Made by a program: the position numbers and the translations under genes. A model generated the notes under the pieces. It saw nothing but the letters and a program-made list of their open reading frames with translations. It did no database searches and was not told where the DNA came from. Of a stretch of DNA of 64,000 nt, positions 1-7,837 are shown in pieces. Location of the stretch: contig NZ_CP014854.1 in NCBI RefSeq assembly GCF_002214365.1, positions 930,001-994,000 of the forward strand, written 5' to 3'. This stretch comes from Thermococcus celer Vu 13 = JCM 8558. GTDB lineage: Archaea; Methanobacteriota_B; Thermococci; Thermococcales; Thermococcaceae. Each line of letters begins with the position of its first letter. Position 1 is the first letter of the stretch.

Positions 1-131
1 AGATCCCCGTGGGCGAAGTTTATCCTCGCGACGCTCATGCCGGCCTTTACCATGGCCTCAAGGGTCTTGCGCTTCTTCGACGCCGGGCCTACGGTGGCGA
101 CTATCTTCGTCTTGTGCGGCGGTAGCCTCAT
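1..131 (-). CDS. pyk: Pyruvate kinase, N-terminal part (runs off the left edge)
   Basis: Only the first 43 codons are in the window. They begin [18 protein letters not shown], the typical opening strand of pyruvate kinase, and reach a segment reading [13 protein letters not shown], which matches the conserved region with the substrate-binding Arg and Asn. The enzyme makes pyruvate and ATP from phosphoenolpyruvate and ADP in the cytoplasm. The ATG at 131 is preceded by GGTGATGG. An earlier ATG at 136 runs into a stop after two codons, so 131 is the start. It is divergent from the peroxiredoxin gene at 228 and shares a short promoter region that holds a perfect ATAACGTTAT palindrome at 167-176. 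Confidence 0.9.
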   Translation of the reverse strand, partial: MRLPPHKTKIVATVGPASKKRKTLEAMVKAGMSVARINFAHGD

Positions 132-197
132 GCCATCACCTTGAAGAATAATCTTGCTCAACCTAAATAACGTTATCCCATCCGAAACGTTTATGAG

Positions 198-211
198 TTA
201 GGCCACCCTAA
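198..211. promoter_or_regulatory. TTAGG-N4-CCTAA inverted repeat at the bcp promoter
   Basis: The sequence TTAGGCCACCCTAA has perfect 5-bp arms. It sits just downstream of a TATA-like GTTTATGA (189-196) and 16 bases ahead of the bcp ATG, where a bound repressor would block transcription. The same architecture occurs at the promoter of the AhpC-type peroxiredoxin (43023-43036). The half-sites resemble those of DtxR-family metal-dependent repressors; the identity of the regulator is inference. Confidence 0.5.
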
Positions 212-227
212 TAATCCCGGTGATACT

Positions 228-701
228 ATGAACCCTCTGGATGTAAGGGTGTTCGATGAGGACGGGAACGAGGTAAGCCTCGGGGACGTCATCCTGGGGA
301 AGTGGACGGTGCTCTACGTCTATCCAAAGGACAACACACCCGGGTGCACCACGGAGGCGAAGGAGTTCACGGAGCTCCTCCCGGAGTTCGAAAAGCTCGG
401 CTTTCAGGTCATCGGCGTTTCGAAGGACTCCGTGAAGAGCCACGCCCGCTTTAAGGAGAAGCACGGGCTGAAGGTCAAACTGCTCAGCGACCCCGGTGCG
501 GAGCTCATCAAAGCCCTCGGCGCCTGGGGGAAGAAGAAACGCTATGGAAGGGAGTACGAGGGAGTGATGAGGAGCACGTTCATATTCAATCCCGAGGGAG
601 AACTCGTCTGGAAGAAGATCAATGTCCGCGCAAAGGGGCACGCGGCTAAGGTTCTTGAGGAGGCCAAAAAACTGGTGGAGGGGCCCAAAAGCCCTAACTA
701 A
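228..701 (+). CDS. bcp: BCP/PrxQ-type peroxiredoxin
   Basis: A 157-residue thiol peroxidase of the bacterioferritin-comigratory-protein family, which reduces hydrogen peroxide and organic peroxides in the cytoplasm. The peroxidatic cysteine is Cys40 in the motif DNTPGCTTEAKEF, followed by VIGVSKDS and LLSDP, all family hallmarks. Many BCPs have a resolving cysteine five residues later; here that position (45) is Lys and no other cysteine is visible, so the protein should work as a 1-Cys enzyme with an outside thiol donor. The ATG follows GGTGATACT, a good ribosome binding site. The promoter carries an inverted repeat that recurs at a second peroxiredoxin gene. Confidence 0.92.
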   Translation: MNPLDVRVFDEDGNEVSLGDVILGKWTVLYVYPKDNTPGCTTEAKEFTELLPEFEKLGFQVIGVSKDSVKSHARFKEKHGLKVKLLSDPGAELIKALGAWGKKKRYGREYEGVMRSTFIFNPEGELVWKKINVRAKGHAAKVLEEAKKLVEGPKSPN

Positions 702-754
702 CGCTCCAGCTTTTTTGATCTGGATGCCACGTGAACTTTAGGGCAACGTTGTCA

Positions 755-1456
755 CTACTCCCTCCGGTTGCGTTCGGACCATTCGAGCGCCCTTTTCAGG
801 TTGATGAAGCAGGAATCGCAGTAACCGAGCATCCTGGAGTCCCATTCCCCCATGCTCGACGGTGGGTTCATGACGCAGTCGTTGGTGCAGTGGCCAAGGT
901 CGAAGCCGTGCCCGACCTCGTGGAGGACACCCTTGAGGAGGCGGTTCTTGAACAGCTCAAGCTTTTCCCTCAGGAGGGCCCTCTCCGCGGGGGATGCGCT
1001 CCCCCTTTGAACAGTTTTTATGAGTTCGGAGAGTTCCGGTGGCTCAAAGGGCTTCATCGACAGGAGCATGACCCTCAACCCTACCAGGGTCTCCTGTACC
1101 CCCAGGAACTTCTCGTAGAAGTCAAAGTATGGGTTGCGGGAGACGAGGGGAAAGGTGGTGAGTGCGAATATCCTGTTCATCCTGATGTCCGGTTTCTCCT
1201 CTATCTCGCCCAGGAGCTTGGCGTGGAGGACCTCAACGAGTACCTCCACAGGATAGGCCTTGATCTTCTCTTCCCCGGAGTATATGTTTATCAGGTAGCC
1301 GGGCTCGAGCTTTAGCTTTCCGATGTAGAGGAACCTCAGGGGAAGGTTGTTCTCCTCGAAGAACCTATTCGCTCCGTCGAACACGTCAAAAACGACCTCT
1401 TTCATCACCCCATCGTTCACGAAGTTTCCGACGTACGTGAAGGCTATGAACTCCAT
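755..1456 (-). CDS. amzA: Archaemetzincin-type zinc metalloprotease
   Basis: A 233-residue protein with the archaemetzincin active site HEVGHGFDLGHC at about residues 179-190: two zinc-binding histidines and the catalytic Glu in HExxH, with the third histidine after the Gly. A downstream CVMNPPSSM supplies the Met-turn, and a CxxC (CDSC) with neighbouring cysteines gives the second, structural zinc site seen in the family. It is a cytoplasmic predicted metallopeptidase of unknown substrate. Its end faces that of bcp. It is divergent from the fluoride-riboswitch operon, with an AT-rich shared promoter region at 1457-1550. Confidence 0.88.
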   Translation of the reverse strand: MEFIAFTYVGNFVNDGVMKEVVFDVFDGANRFFEENNLPLRFLYIGKLKLEPGYLINIYSGEEKIKAYPVEVLVEVLHAKLLGEIEEKPDIRMNRIFALTTFPLVSRNPYFDFYEKFLGVQETLVGLRVMLLSMKPFEPPELSELIKTVQRGSASPAERALLREKLELFKNRLLKGVLHEVGHGFDLGHCTNDCVMNPPSSMGEWDSRMLGYCDSCFINLKRALEWSERNRRE

Positions 1457-1525
1457 GATTTCATCCCGCCTTAAGTTGCCCTTTCCCTAATTAAATTTTT
1501 AGGTACACTACCTTTCACCAAAAAC

Positions 1526-1535
1526 GTTTTAAAAC
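1526..1535 (+). promoter_or_regulatory. TATA-like box of the fluoride-responsive cluster
   Basis: GTTTTAAAAC lies 25-30 bases upstream of the first base of the riboswitch stem at 1554, the spacing expected between an archaeal TATA box and a transcription start. The aptamer would therefore form the extreme 5' end of the mRNA. Confidence 0.5.
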
Positions 1536-1552
1536 GCCTTTCGGATGTTCCA

Positions 1553-1616
1553 CCGGGCGATGGCGTCCGCCCGGGCTTCGAGCCGAACCGCCCTCCAGGG
1601 CTGATGACGCCTGTTC
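1553..1616 (+). promoter_or_regulatory. Fluoride riboswitch (crcB-motif RNA)
   Basis: The sequence carries the key parts of the fluoride aptamer in order. Stem CGGGCG/CGCCCG (1554-1559 with 1568-1573) encloses the conserved AUG and a GCGUC loop (1563-1567), which can form the pseudoknot with GACGC at 1606-1610. Stem GCCCU/AGGGC (1590-1594 with 1597-1601) is followed by the conserved UGAUG (1602-1606). An extra small hairpin GGCU-UCG-AGCC (1574-1584) sits in the variable linker. The layout agrees with what I recall of the Thermotoga petrophila aptamer. Downstream, GGCGGU (1635-1640) within the ribosome binding site is complementary to ACCGCC (1587-1592) of the aptamer, so translation could be masked without fluoride. 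Confidence 0.87.
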
Positions 1617-1643
1617 TCCGCAAAACCATGAGGAGGCGGTGGA

Positions 1644-2510
1644 ATGGGCTCGAAGCTTTACGAGATGGGGAGATTCATCAACGCCGATTCCCTCGTCAGG
1701 TACATCGAGGAGAGGCGCCACGAGGACGGCGGTTACTGCTTCGTCAGCGTCCTCAGCGATACCAACGTCAACGACACCTACTACGCCATCAAAATCTACG
1801 ACCTCCTTGGACTGGATTTCCCGGAGCCGGAGAGGACTGTAGAGTTCCTTGAGAAGACCATACAACCCCAGACGGCGGTCGTTGCGATAGCGATGGCCAT
1901 GGAGGGTTTGGCCCTGCTCGGGGCCGGGGACGTGGCGAGGGAGCACCTCGACATCGTATTCACCAAGTACAACCCGCTCGAGGGTAAGTTCGCGGTGGGC
2001 CTCGGCGGAAGCGAGGAGTTCGGGACGGCGACACCGCTTGAGGCAACCTACTGGGTAACCAAGGCCTTCAAGGCCATCGGCCACGATTTCAGCACCGATG
2101 AGAGGGAGGCCATAAGGGCCTTCGTCATGAAGTTCAGGAACGGAAACGGCTTCGGCGTTAAGGGCCCGACGACGACCATGACCTACCAGGCCCTTTACGT
2201 TCTCCACGCCCTCGGCTACAGGCCGCCGAAAACCCCCCACTTCCGGAACTGCGAGCTCTGCGGCGACTGGGGCGGCTTCACCGAGGTCCCCTACAGTCTT
2301 CCGCCCTACATCGAGCCGACCTTTTACGGGACGAGGGGGCTTGGGCTCCAGGATGAAACTCCTAACTGCCCCCGGAGACACGTCTGGTTCATACGCCAGC
2401 TTCAGAACGCCAACGGCGGCTTCAGGAGGAGCCTCGAGCTCGGCATCTCGAACTTCCAGAACACATACAGGGCGCTTGCGGTGCTCGACTTCATGATGCG
2501 GTTCCTCTGA
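1644..2510 (+). CDS. Prenyltransferase/squalene-cyclase-like alpha-toroid protein
   Basis: A 288-residue protein with repeated helical-toroid features seen in prenyltransferase beta subunits and terpene cyclases: EDGGYCF near residue 28, NVNDTYYAIKIYDLLG, a central TPLEATYWVTKAF, GNGFGVKG, and a C-terminal NANGGFRRS followed by NTYRALAVLDF. I see no complete zinc or DxDD catalytic set, so the reaction is unknown. A CELCGDWGGF segment near residue 208 offers two cysteines. The ATG follows AGGAGGCGGTGGA directly. It is the first gene behind a fluoride riboswitch and starts a four-gene run that leads to crcB, so a role in the fluoride response is inferred from context. Confidence 0.72.
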   Translation: MGSKLYEMGRFINADSLVRYIEERRHEDGGYCFVSVLSDTNVNDTYYAIKIYDLLGLDFPEPERTVEFLEKTIQPQTAVVAIAMAMEGLALLGAGDVAREHLDIVFTKYNPLEGKFAVGLGGSEEFGTATPLEATYWVTKAFKAIGHDFSTDEREAIRAFVMKFRNGNGFGVKGPTTTMTYQALYVLHALGYRPPKTPHFRNCELCGDWGGFTEVPYSLPPYIEPTFYGTRGLGLQDETPNCPRRHVWFIRQLQNANGGFRRSLELGISNFQNTYRALAVLDFMMRFL

Positions 2511-2519
2511 GTGGTGGGC

Positions 2520-3209
2520 ATGGACCTGATAGGGATTTACCTGATGGACGCCCTCGGAGAGGGCTGTCCCGTCTGCAGGATACTTCGCAAGTACGAGGAT
2601 TCGGAGATAGAGATCATCCTTTACGAGCACGTGAACGACCCCGATGTGAGGGAGAAGTTCAGGGAGAGCCTCGGCCTCTGCACCCACCACGCATGGAAGA
2701 CCCTTGAAAAAGCTTACTCGGAGCCACTGCTGGGACCGCTGGGCGTGGCCATGATCTACGAGCACATGCTGGGGGTTTACGCAGACCTGCTGGAAAACGG
2801 CACGGCCCCCGAGGAGGGCGAGTGCTTCCTCTGCAAGCTGATGGAGGATAAGGAGAGGAGCACCGTGGAGGCGTTCGCCGATAGGATCGGGGAGCTCCTG
2901 CCCGAATACGAGCGCTCAGGGTCGATACTGTGCAAACGCCACTACGAGATGGTCCTCGAACTTCTCGAGAGGAAGAATCCAGAGGCGGCAGAAAAGCTGA
3001 GGGAGCTCCAGATTAGAAAGCTGAAGGGCCTCGGGGAGAGGCTCGGCTCTTTCATCGATAGGTTCGATTACCGCGCGAAGGAAGCGCCGAAGAAGGAGGA
3101 AGTATCCGCACTCCCGCTGGCGATAGAAGCATTGAAAGGTCTTGAAACGGGCGTAACGGTAAGAAAAAGGAGGAGCAAAAAACAAAGGGGGATACTCCCG
3201 TGGAAATAG
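2520..3209 (+). CDS. DUF6062-like cysteine-rich protein
   Basis: About 229 residues, cytoplasmic, with three cysteine clusters: CPVCRIL near the N-terminus, CTHHAW near residue 60, and CFLCKL around residue 102, then a CKRHYE. The repeated CxxC and CxxH pattern suggests metal or thiol binding. The middle is helical and the tail is very basic (KRRSKKQRG). This matches what I remember of the DUF6062 family, whose function is not known. A GTG at 2511 is also possible, but the ATG at 2520 has GGTGGG just ahead. It lies 9 bases after the toroid gene and overlaps the next gene by 10 bases, so it is translationally coupled in the fluoride-switched cluster. Confidence 0.6.
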   Translation: MDLIGIYLMDALGEGCPVCRILRKYEDSEIEIILYEHVNDPDVREKFRESLGLCTHHAWKTLEKAYSEPLLGPLGVAMIYEHMLGVYADLLENGTAPEEGECFLCKLMEDKERSTVEAFADRIGELLPEYERSGSILCKRHYEMVLELLERKNPEAAEKLRELQIRKLKGLGERLGSFIDRFDYRAKEAPKKEEVSALPLAIEALKGLETGVTVRKRRSKKQRGILPWK

Positions 3210-3499
3210 AGGTCACTGACGAGGAGCTCAAGACCATACGCGAGAACAGGCGGGAAATAGAGGGGAGATTCCAGGATCTGGAGGGACTTGAGAGGACGCT
3301 CCGGGTCCTAAAGCTTCGTCTCCTCCGTGAAGAGGAAGAGAGGCTGGAGAGGAAGCTGGAAGAGATGGAGTACGGCTATAAGGAACTCCTCGAGTTCGAG
3401 GAGATGGCAAAGCGGGACAAGGAGTTCCTGATGGAGTTCAGGAAGGAGCTCAGCGAGGAGAACAGGAAACTGAGGGAGAGGCTCGGGTGGAAGGGATGA
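3200..3499 (+). CDS. Small coiled-coil protein
   Basis: A 99-residue protein that is almost entirely charged heptad-like helix (LERTLRVLKLRLLREEEERL and on to ENRKLRERLG). It starts with GTG inside the end of the previous gene and ends in a 4-base overlap with the next, so it belongs to the same operon. I recognise no family. The C-terminal ENRKLRERLG closely resembles the ENKRLRERLG near the end of the next protein, so the two may pair through coiled coils. A structural or adaptor role is inference. Confidence 0.6.
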   Translation: MEIEVTDEELKTIRENRREIEGRFQDLEGLERTLRVLKLRLLREEEERLERKLEEMEYGYKELLEFEEMAKRDKEFLMEFRKELSEENRKLRERLGWKG

Positions 3500-3921
3500 A
3501 GATAACGGTGAGGCCGAAGAGGGGCTGGAGAAGGGTAACCTTCCGGATCCCCGACGAGACCTTCGAGAAAATCGGGGAACTCTGCGAACGCTACGGTTTC
3601 CGGGTGGATGAGGCGCTCAGGATAATCCTCCTCCACGGCTACCTCGACGACGACCCCGAGGCCAACGAAACCACGTTTAAAAAGCTCCAGGAGGATATAG
3701 GGCGGCTCAGCGCGGAGCTCTACGAGCTCGAAGGGAAGTGGTCCCCCCTGAAGTTCAGCTCGTACTACCTTGCCATGGACGACCAGAACCTGGCGATACA
3801 GCTTTCGGCGATGATAGCGGAGAACAAGCGCCTCAGGGAACGTCTCGGCCTTCCGCAGAAGGACTACGGTGAGGTCGAGGAGAAGATACACTACTACCTG
3901 AACTTCGGGCGGGGAAAGTAG
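3496..3921 (+). CDS. Predicted ribbon-helix-helix-like plus coiled-coil protein
   Basis: A 141-residue protein beginning MKITVRPKRGWRRVTFRIPDE. The pattern of a short strand (RRVTFRIPDETFEKIGELCERYG) followed by helices resembles the ribbon-helix-helix DNA-binding fold (VTFRIPDE, then EALRIILLHGYL). The rest is coiled coil ending ENKRLRERLGLP. The ATG overlaps the previous stop (ATGA), which beats the GTG at 3487. It may be a regulator or an adaptor; no family was recognised. It is the last of the four genes behind the fluoride riboswitch, with crcB starting 93 bases later. Confidence 0.55.
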   Translation: MKITVRPKRGWRRVTFRIPDETFEKIGELCERYGFRVDEALRIILLHGYLDDDPEANETTFKKLQEDIGRLSAELYELEGKWSPLKFSSYYLAMDDQNLAIQLSAMIAENKRLRERLGLPQKDYGEVEEKIHYYLNFGRGK

Positions 3922-4014
3922 TCGCATCCCTTCCTGAATCTCTGTATACATTCGCACCAAAACCTTAAATAGCCGGGTCCAAACGCCCCCCGGATAAAGG
4001 AAAGGGTGAAGACC

Positions 4015-4771
<757 letters not shown>

Positions 4772-4779
4772 GTTACTAT

Positions 4780-4789
4780 TATATAATGA
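4780..4789 (+). promoter_or_regulatory. TATA box of coaBC
   Basis: TTATATAATG lies 29-38 bases before the coaBC ATG and just after the DUF190 stop. It marks a new transcription unit. Confidence 0.5.
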
Positions 4790-4817
4790 ATTAACCAATC
4801 CCTTCCGGGGATCCATC

Positions 4818-6032
4818 ATGCTTCACCACGTCAAACTCATCCACGCTACGAAGAGTAAGAAGCTCCTCGGAAAGAAGATCGTCCTCGCCATCCCGGGGAG
4901 CATAGCCGCGGTGGAGTGCGTCAAGCTCGCGCGCGAGCTGATAAGGCACGGCGCCGAGGTTCACGCCGTCATGAGCGAGAACGCCCGGAAGATAATCCAC
5001 CCCTATGCAATGGAGTTCGCCACGGGAAACCCGGTCGTTACGGAGATAACGGGCTTCATAGAGCACGTTGAGCTGGCCGGAGAGCACGAGAACAAAGCCG
5101 ACCTCGTCCTGGTCTGCCCCGCGACGGCCAACACGATAGGGAAAATCGCCTGCGGTATCGACGACACGCCCGTTACGACCGTTGTGACGACGGCCTTCGC
5201 CCACACGCCGATAATGATAGCCCCTGCGATGCACTCGACGATGTACGACCATCCCGTAGTCAAGGATAACATCGAGAAGCTGAAAAAACTCGGCGTTGAG
5301 TTCGTAGGACCGAGGTTCGAGGAGGGCAAGGCGAAGGTCGCGAGCACGGAGGAAATAGTCTATCGCGTCATCAAAAAGCTCCACCCGAAGACCCTCGAGG
5401 GAAGGCGCGTCCTCGTCACTGCCGGCGCAACGCGGGAGTACATAGACCCGATACGCTACATCACTAACGCGAGCTCCGGGAGGATGGGCGTGGCCATAGC
5501 GGAAGAGGCCGATTTCAGAGGTGCTGACGTTACCCTAATCCGGACGAGGGGGAGCGTTTCAAGCTTCGTGGAAAACCAGATCGAGGTCGAGACCGTCGAG
5601 GAGATGCTCGCGGCCATAGAGAGCGAGCTAAAGGCGAGAAGATACGACGTCGTCGTCCTCGCGGCGGCCGTGAGCGACTTCTGCGTTAAGGAGAAAGCCC
5701 AGAGGAAGATAAAGAGCGGGAAATCGTTAACCCTCGAGCTCGAACCAACGCCGAAGATAATAGACCGGGTGAAGGAGCTCCAGCCCGACGCTTTTCTGGT
5801 CGGATTCAAGGCGGAGACGGCCCGGAGCGAGGAGGAGCTCGTAAGCGCCGCCAGAAAGCAGATCGAGAGGGCCGGAAGCGACCTCGTCGTGGCCAACACC
5901 CTCAACGCCTTCGGGAGCGAGGAGAACGAGGTCGTCCTCGTGGGAGAAGATTTCGTTAAGAAGCTGCCGAGGATGGGCAAGCGCGAGCTGGCGGAGAGGC
6001 TCTGGGACGAGATAATTTCTATACTTGGCTGA
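4818..6032 (+). CDS. coaBC: Bifunctional phosphopantothenoylcysteine decarboxylase / phosphopantothenate-cysteine ligase
   Basis: A 404-residue fusion enzyme for two steps of coenzyme A synthesis. The N-terminal flavoprotein (CoaC) half has IVLAIPGSIAAVE, the active-site His in EHVELA and the PAMHSTMY loop. The C-terminal ligase (CoaB) half starts about residue 195 with RRVLVTAGATREYIDPIRYI and TNASSGRMG, then AAAVSDF and GFKAET. The length is normal for archaeal CoaBC. It has its own TATA box. Confidence 0.95.
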   Translation: MLHHVKLIHATKSKKLLGKKIVLAIPGSIAAVECVKLARELIRHGAEVHAVMSENARKIIHPYAMEFATGNPVVTEITGFIEHVELAGEHENKADLVLVCPATANTIGKIACGIDDTPVTTVVTTAFAHTPIMIAPAMHSTMYDHPVVKDNIEKLKKLGVEFVGPRFEEGKAKVASTEEIVYRVIKKLHPKTLEGRRVLVTAGATREYIDPIRYITNASSGRMGVAIAEEADFRGADVTLIRTRGSVSSFVENQIEVETVEEMLAAIESELKARRYDVVVLAAAVSDFCVKEKAQRKIKSGKSLTLELEPTPKIIDRVKELQPDAFLVGFKAETARSEEELVSAARKQIERAGSDLVVANTLNAFGSEENEVVLVGEDFVKKLPRMGKRELAERLWDEIISILG

Positions 6033-6042
6033 GAAGGGAAAC

Positions 6043-6052
6043 CTTTTATATT
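6043..6052 (+). promoter_or_regulatory. TATA box of the MscS-family gene
   Basis: CTTTTATATT lies about 45 bases upstream of the ATG at 6094, just after the coaBC stop. Confidence 0.45.
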
Positions 6053-6093
6053 CTAATAACCAATTTTTCCTAAAAACTCTCCGAGGTGATACT

Positions 6094-6900
6094 ATGGTGG
6101 CCTTCGATGAACCCCTACCGTACATAGGGGTCACGCCGTTCCAATTGGTCTCAGCACTGATAATCCTGATAGTTGGCTACGTCGTGGCAAAGATACTCGT
6201 AGGCATCTTCAAGAGGGGCCTCAGGAAAACGAAGCTTCCACCGCTCGTCATTGAGTTCCTCGGGCGGTTCCTGGCGGTGCTGCTCTACGTAACCGTGATA
6301 ATAGTCGCCCTCGGTGCGGTGGGGGTCTCCGTTTCCTCCCTAATCCTCGGCCTCTCGGCGGTAATCGGCCTGATACTGGGCTTCGGCCTGCAGGACACCC
6401 TCACGAACCTCGCCGCGGGCGTCTGGATCGCAGCGCTCAGGCCGATAGACGTCGACGAAGTCGTTGAAGTCGGCGGAAAGACGGGGAAGGTCAAAGCCGT
6501 CGGAATAATGAGCACCGAACTCCTAACTCCCGACAACAAACTCATAACCATACCCAACAAGCTCGTCTGGGGAAGCGTGATCACGAACTACACGAGGATG
6601 CCCACAAGGAGGGTTGACGTTGACGTCGGCGTTGCCTACGGAACGGACTTGGACAGGGCAATAAAGCTGGCGATTGACCTAATGAAGAACCACCCCAAGG
6701 TTCTCGATGATCCGGAGCCGGGGGTCGTGATAACCGCCCTGGCCGATTCGTCGATAAACCTCCAGCTGAGGGCCTGGGCAAAGACCGAGGACTACTGGGC
6801 GGTCAAGGGTGACCTGACCAAGGGTATCTACGAGCTCTACACCCGGGAGGGAATAGAGATCCCGTTCCCGCAGCTCGATGTCCATCTGAAGGAAAAGTGA
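6094..6900 (+). CDS. MscS-family mechanosensitive ion channel
   Basis: A 268-residue membrane protein with three N-terminal helices, the third being the Gly/Ala-rich pore helix (LGLSAVIGLILGFGLQDTLTNLAAGVW), then the beta domain (DVDEVVEVGGKTGKV, PNKLVWGSVITNYT) and an alpha-beta C-terminal domain (VDVDVGVAYGTD). It opens when membrane tension rises and releases solutes during osmotic downshock. The start at 6094 follows GAGGTGATACT; upstream codons in the same frame precede the ribosome binding site. Confidence 0.92.
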   Translation: MVAFDEPLPYIGVTPFQLVSALIILIVGYVVAKILVGIFKRGLRKTKLPPLVIEFLGRFLAVLLYVTVIIVALGAVGVSVSSLILGLSAVIGLILGFGLQDTLTNLAAGVWIAALRPIDVDEVVEVGGKTGKVKAVGIMSTELLTPDNKLITIPNKLVWGSVITNYTRMPTRRVDVDVGVAYGTDLDRAIKLAIDLMKNHPKVLDDPEPGVVITALADSSINLQLRAWAKTEDYWAVKGDLTKGIYELYTREGIEIPFPQLDVHLKEK

Positions 6901-7120
6901 ACCCTTCTATCTTTTTTAGCTTTCAATTTAACTTTCAAGGAAAGATTTTTGGACTCAGCTTTGTGGCCATTCTATCCTTGGGGGACTTAATAGCGTCCTG
7001 ATGTGTGTCTGGGGGGCGAACTTGGAGTTATAACCAGACCTTCCCATATGTTTGAGAAATCTTCTTCTAACACCCAAAAACTGATAAAGATTGTTTTCCA
7101 GGGGGTTCCCGGTGATGGTT

Positions 7121-7804
7121 ATGAAGAGGATAGGGATAATCGGCGGGACGACGCCCGAATCAACGTGTTATTACTACCGGAAATACATCGAGATAAGCAG
7201 GGAGAGGTTCGGCCCCTTCACCTTCCCGGAGCTCATAGTCTACTCCATAAACTTCGCGGAGTTCAAGGACAATCCCAAAGGCTGGGAGGGGAGGAAGGAG
7301 ATACTCATAAAGGCCGCGAGGGCCCTCGAGCGCGCCGGGGCCGAGGTCATCTCCTTCTCCGCCAATACCCCGCACATAGTCTTCCCGGAGGTTCAGGCCG
7401 CCGTGAACGTCCCCATGGTGAGCATAATAGACGCCCTCATCGAGGAGATGAAAAGGCGGGGCGTTGAGAGGGTCCTTCTCCTCGGAACCAAAACCACGAT
7501 GACGGCCGGTTTCTACAGGAACGCCCTGAAAGAGGCTGGCTTTGAGGTGGTGGTGCCCGCGGAGAAAGAGATAGACGAAATCAACAGGATAATCTTTGAG
7601 GAGCTGGCCTTCGAGAACCTGAGGAGCAAGCCCTACCTCGTGGACCTAATCGAGAGGTACGCGAGGGAGGAGGGCGTTGAGGGCGTCATCCTCGGTTGCA
7701 CCGAGCTCCCGCTGGCGATAAAGCCCGGCGACGTCTCCATCGAGGTCTTCGACACGGCCGAGATCCACGTGAGGAAACTCATCGACGTGGCGAGCGGTTT
7801 TTAA
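7121..7804 (+). CDS. Aspartate/glutamate racemase-family protein lacking the first catalytic cysteine
   Basis: About 227 residues with the two-domain racemase fold. The opening is IGIIGGTTPESTCYYYRKYIE, and the second catalytic motif GVILGCTELPLA is intact. The first motif, normally CNT, reads SANTPH here, so the first of the two catalytic cysteines is alanine. True racemization needs both, so the protein may instead be an isomerase, a hydrolase or a one-directional enzyme. I recall a similar loss in a Pyrococcus homologue. The start is chosen at the ATG at 7121 (GGTGAT four bases upstream); the ATG at 7115 is an alternative. Confidence 0.8.
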   Translation: MKRIGIIGGTTPESTCYYYRKYIEISRERFGPFTFPELIVYSINFAEFKDNPKGWEGRKEILIKAARALERAGAEVISFSANTPHIVFPEVQAAVNVPMVSIIDALIEEMKRRGVERVLLLGTKTTMTAGFYRNALKEAGFEVVVPAEKEIDEINRIIFEELAFENLRSKPYLVDLIERYAREEGVEGVILGCTELPLAIKPGDVSIEVFDTAEIHVRKLIDVASGF

Positions 7805-7837
7805 GCCCTTCCCCTCTCCCTCTTCAGGGTGGTGAGG

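Noticed and set aside
1515-2765. 416-codon minus-strand reading over the toroid gene and riboswitch
   Set aside because: It is antisense to the toroid gene with a strong ribosome binding site, and it has no family resemblance.
3922-4014. Search for a second fluoride aptamer immediately ahead of crcB
   Set aside because: The UGAUG and paired stems are absent. Only a TATA-like element is visible.
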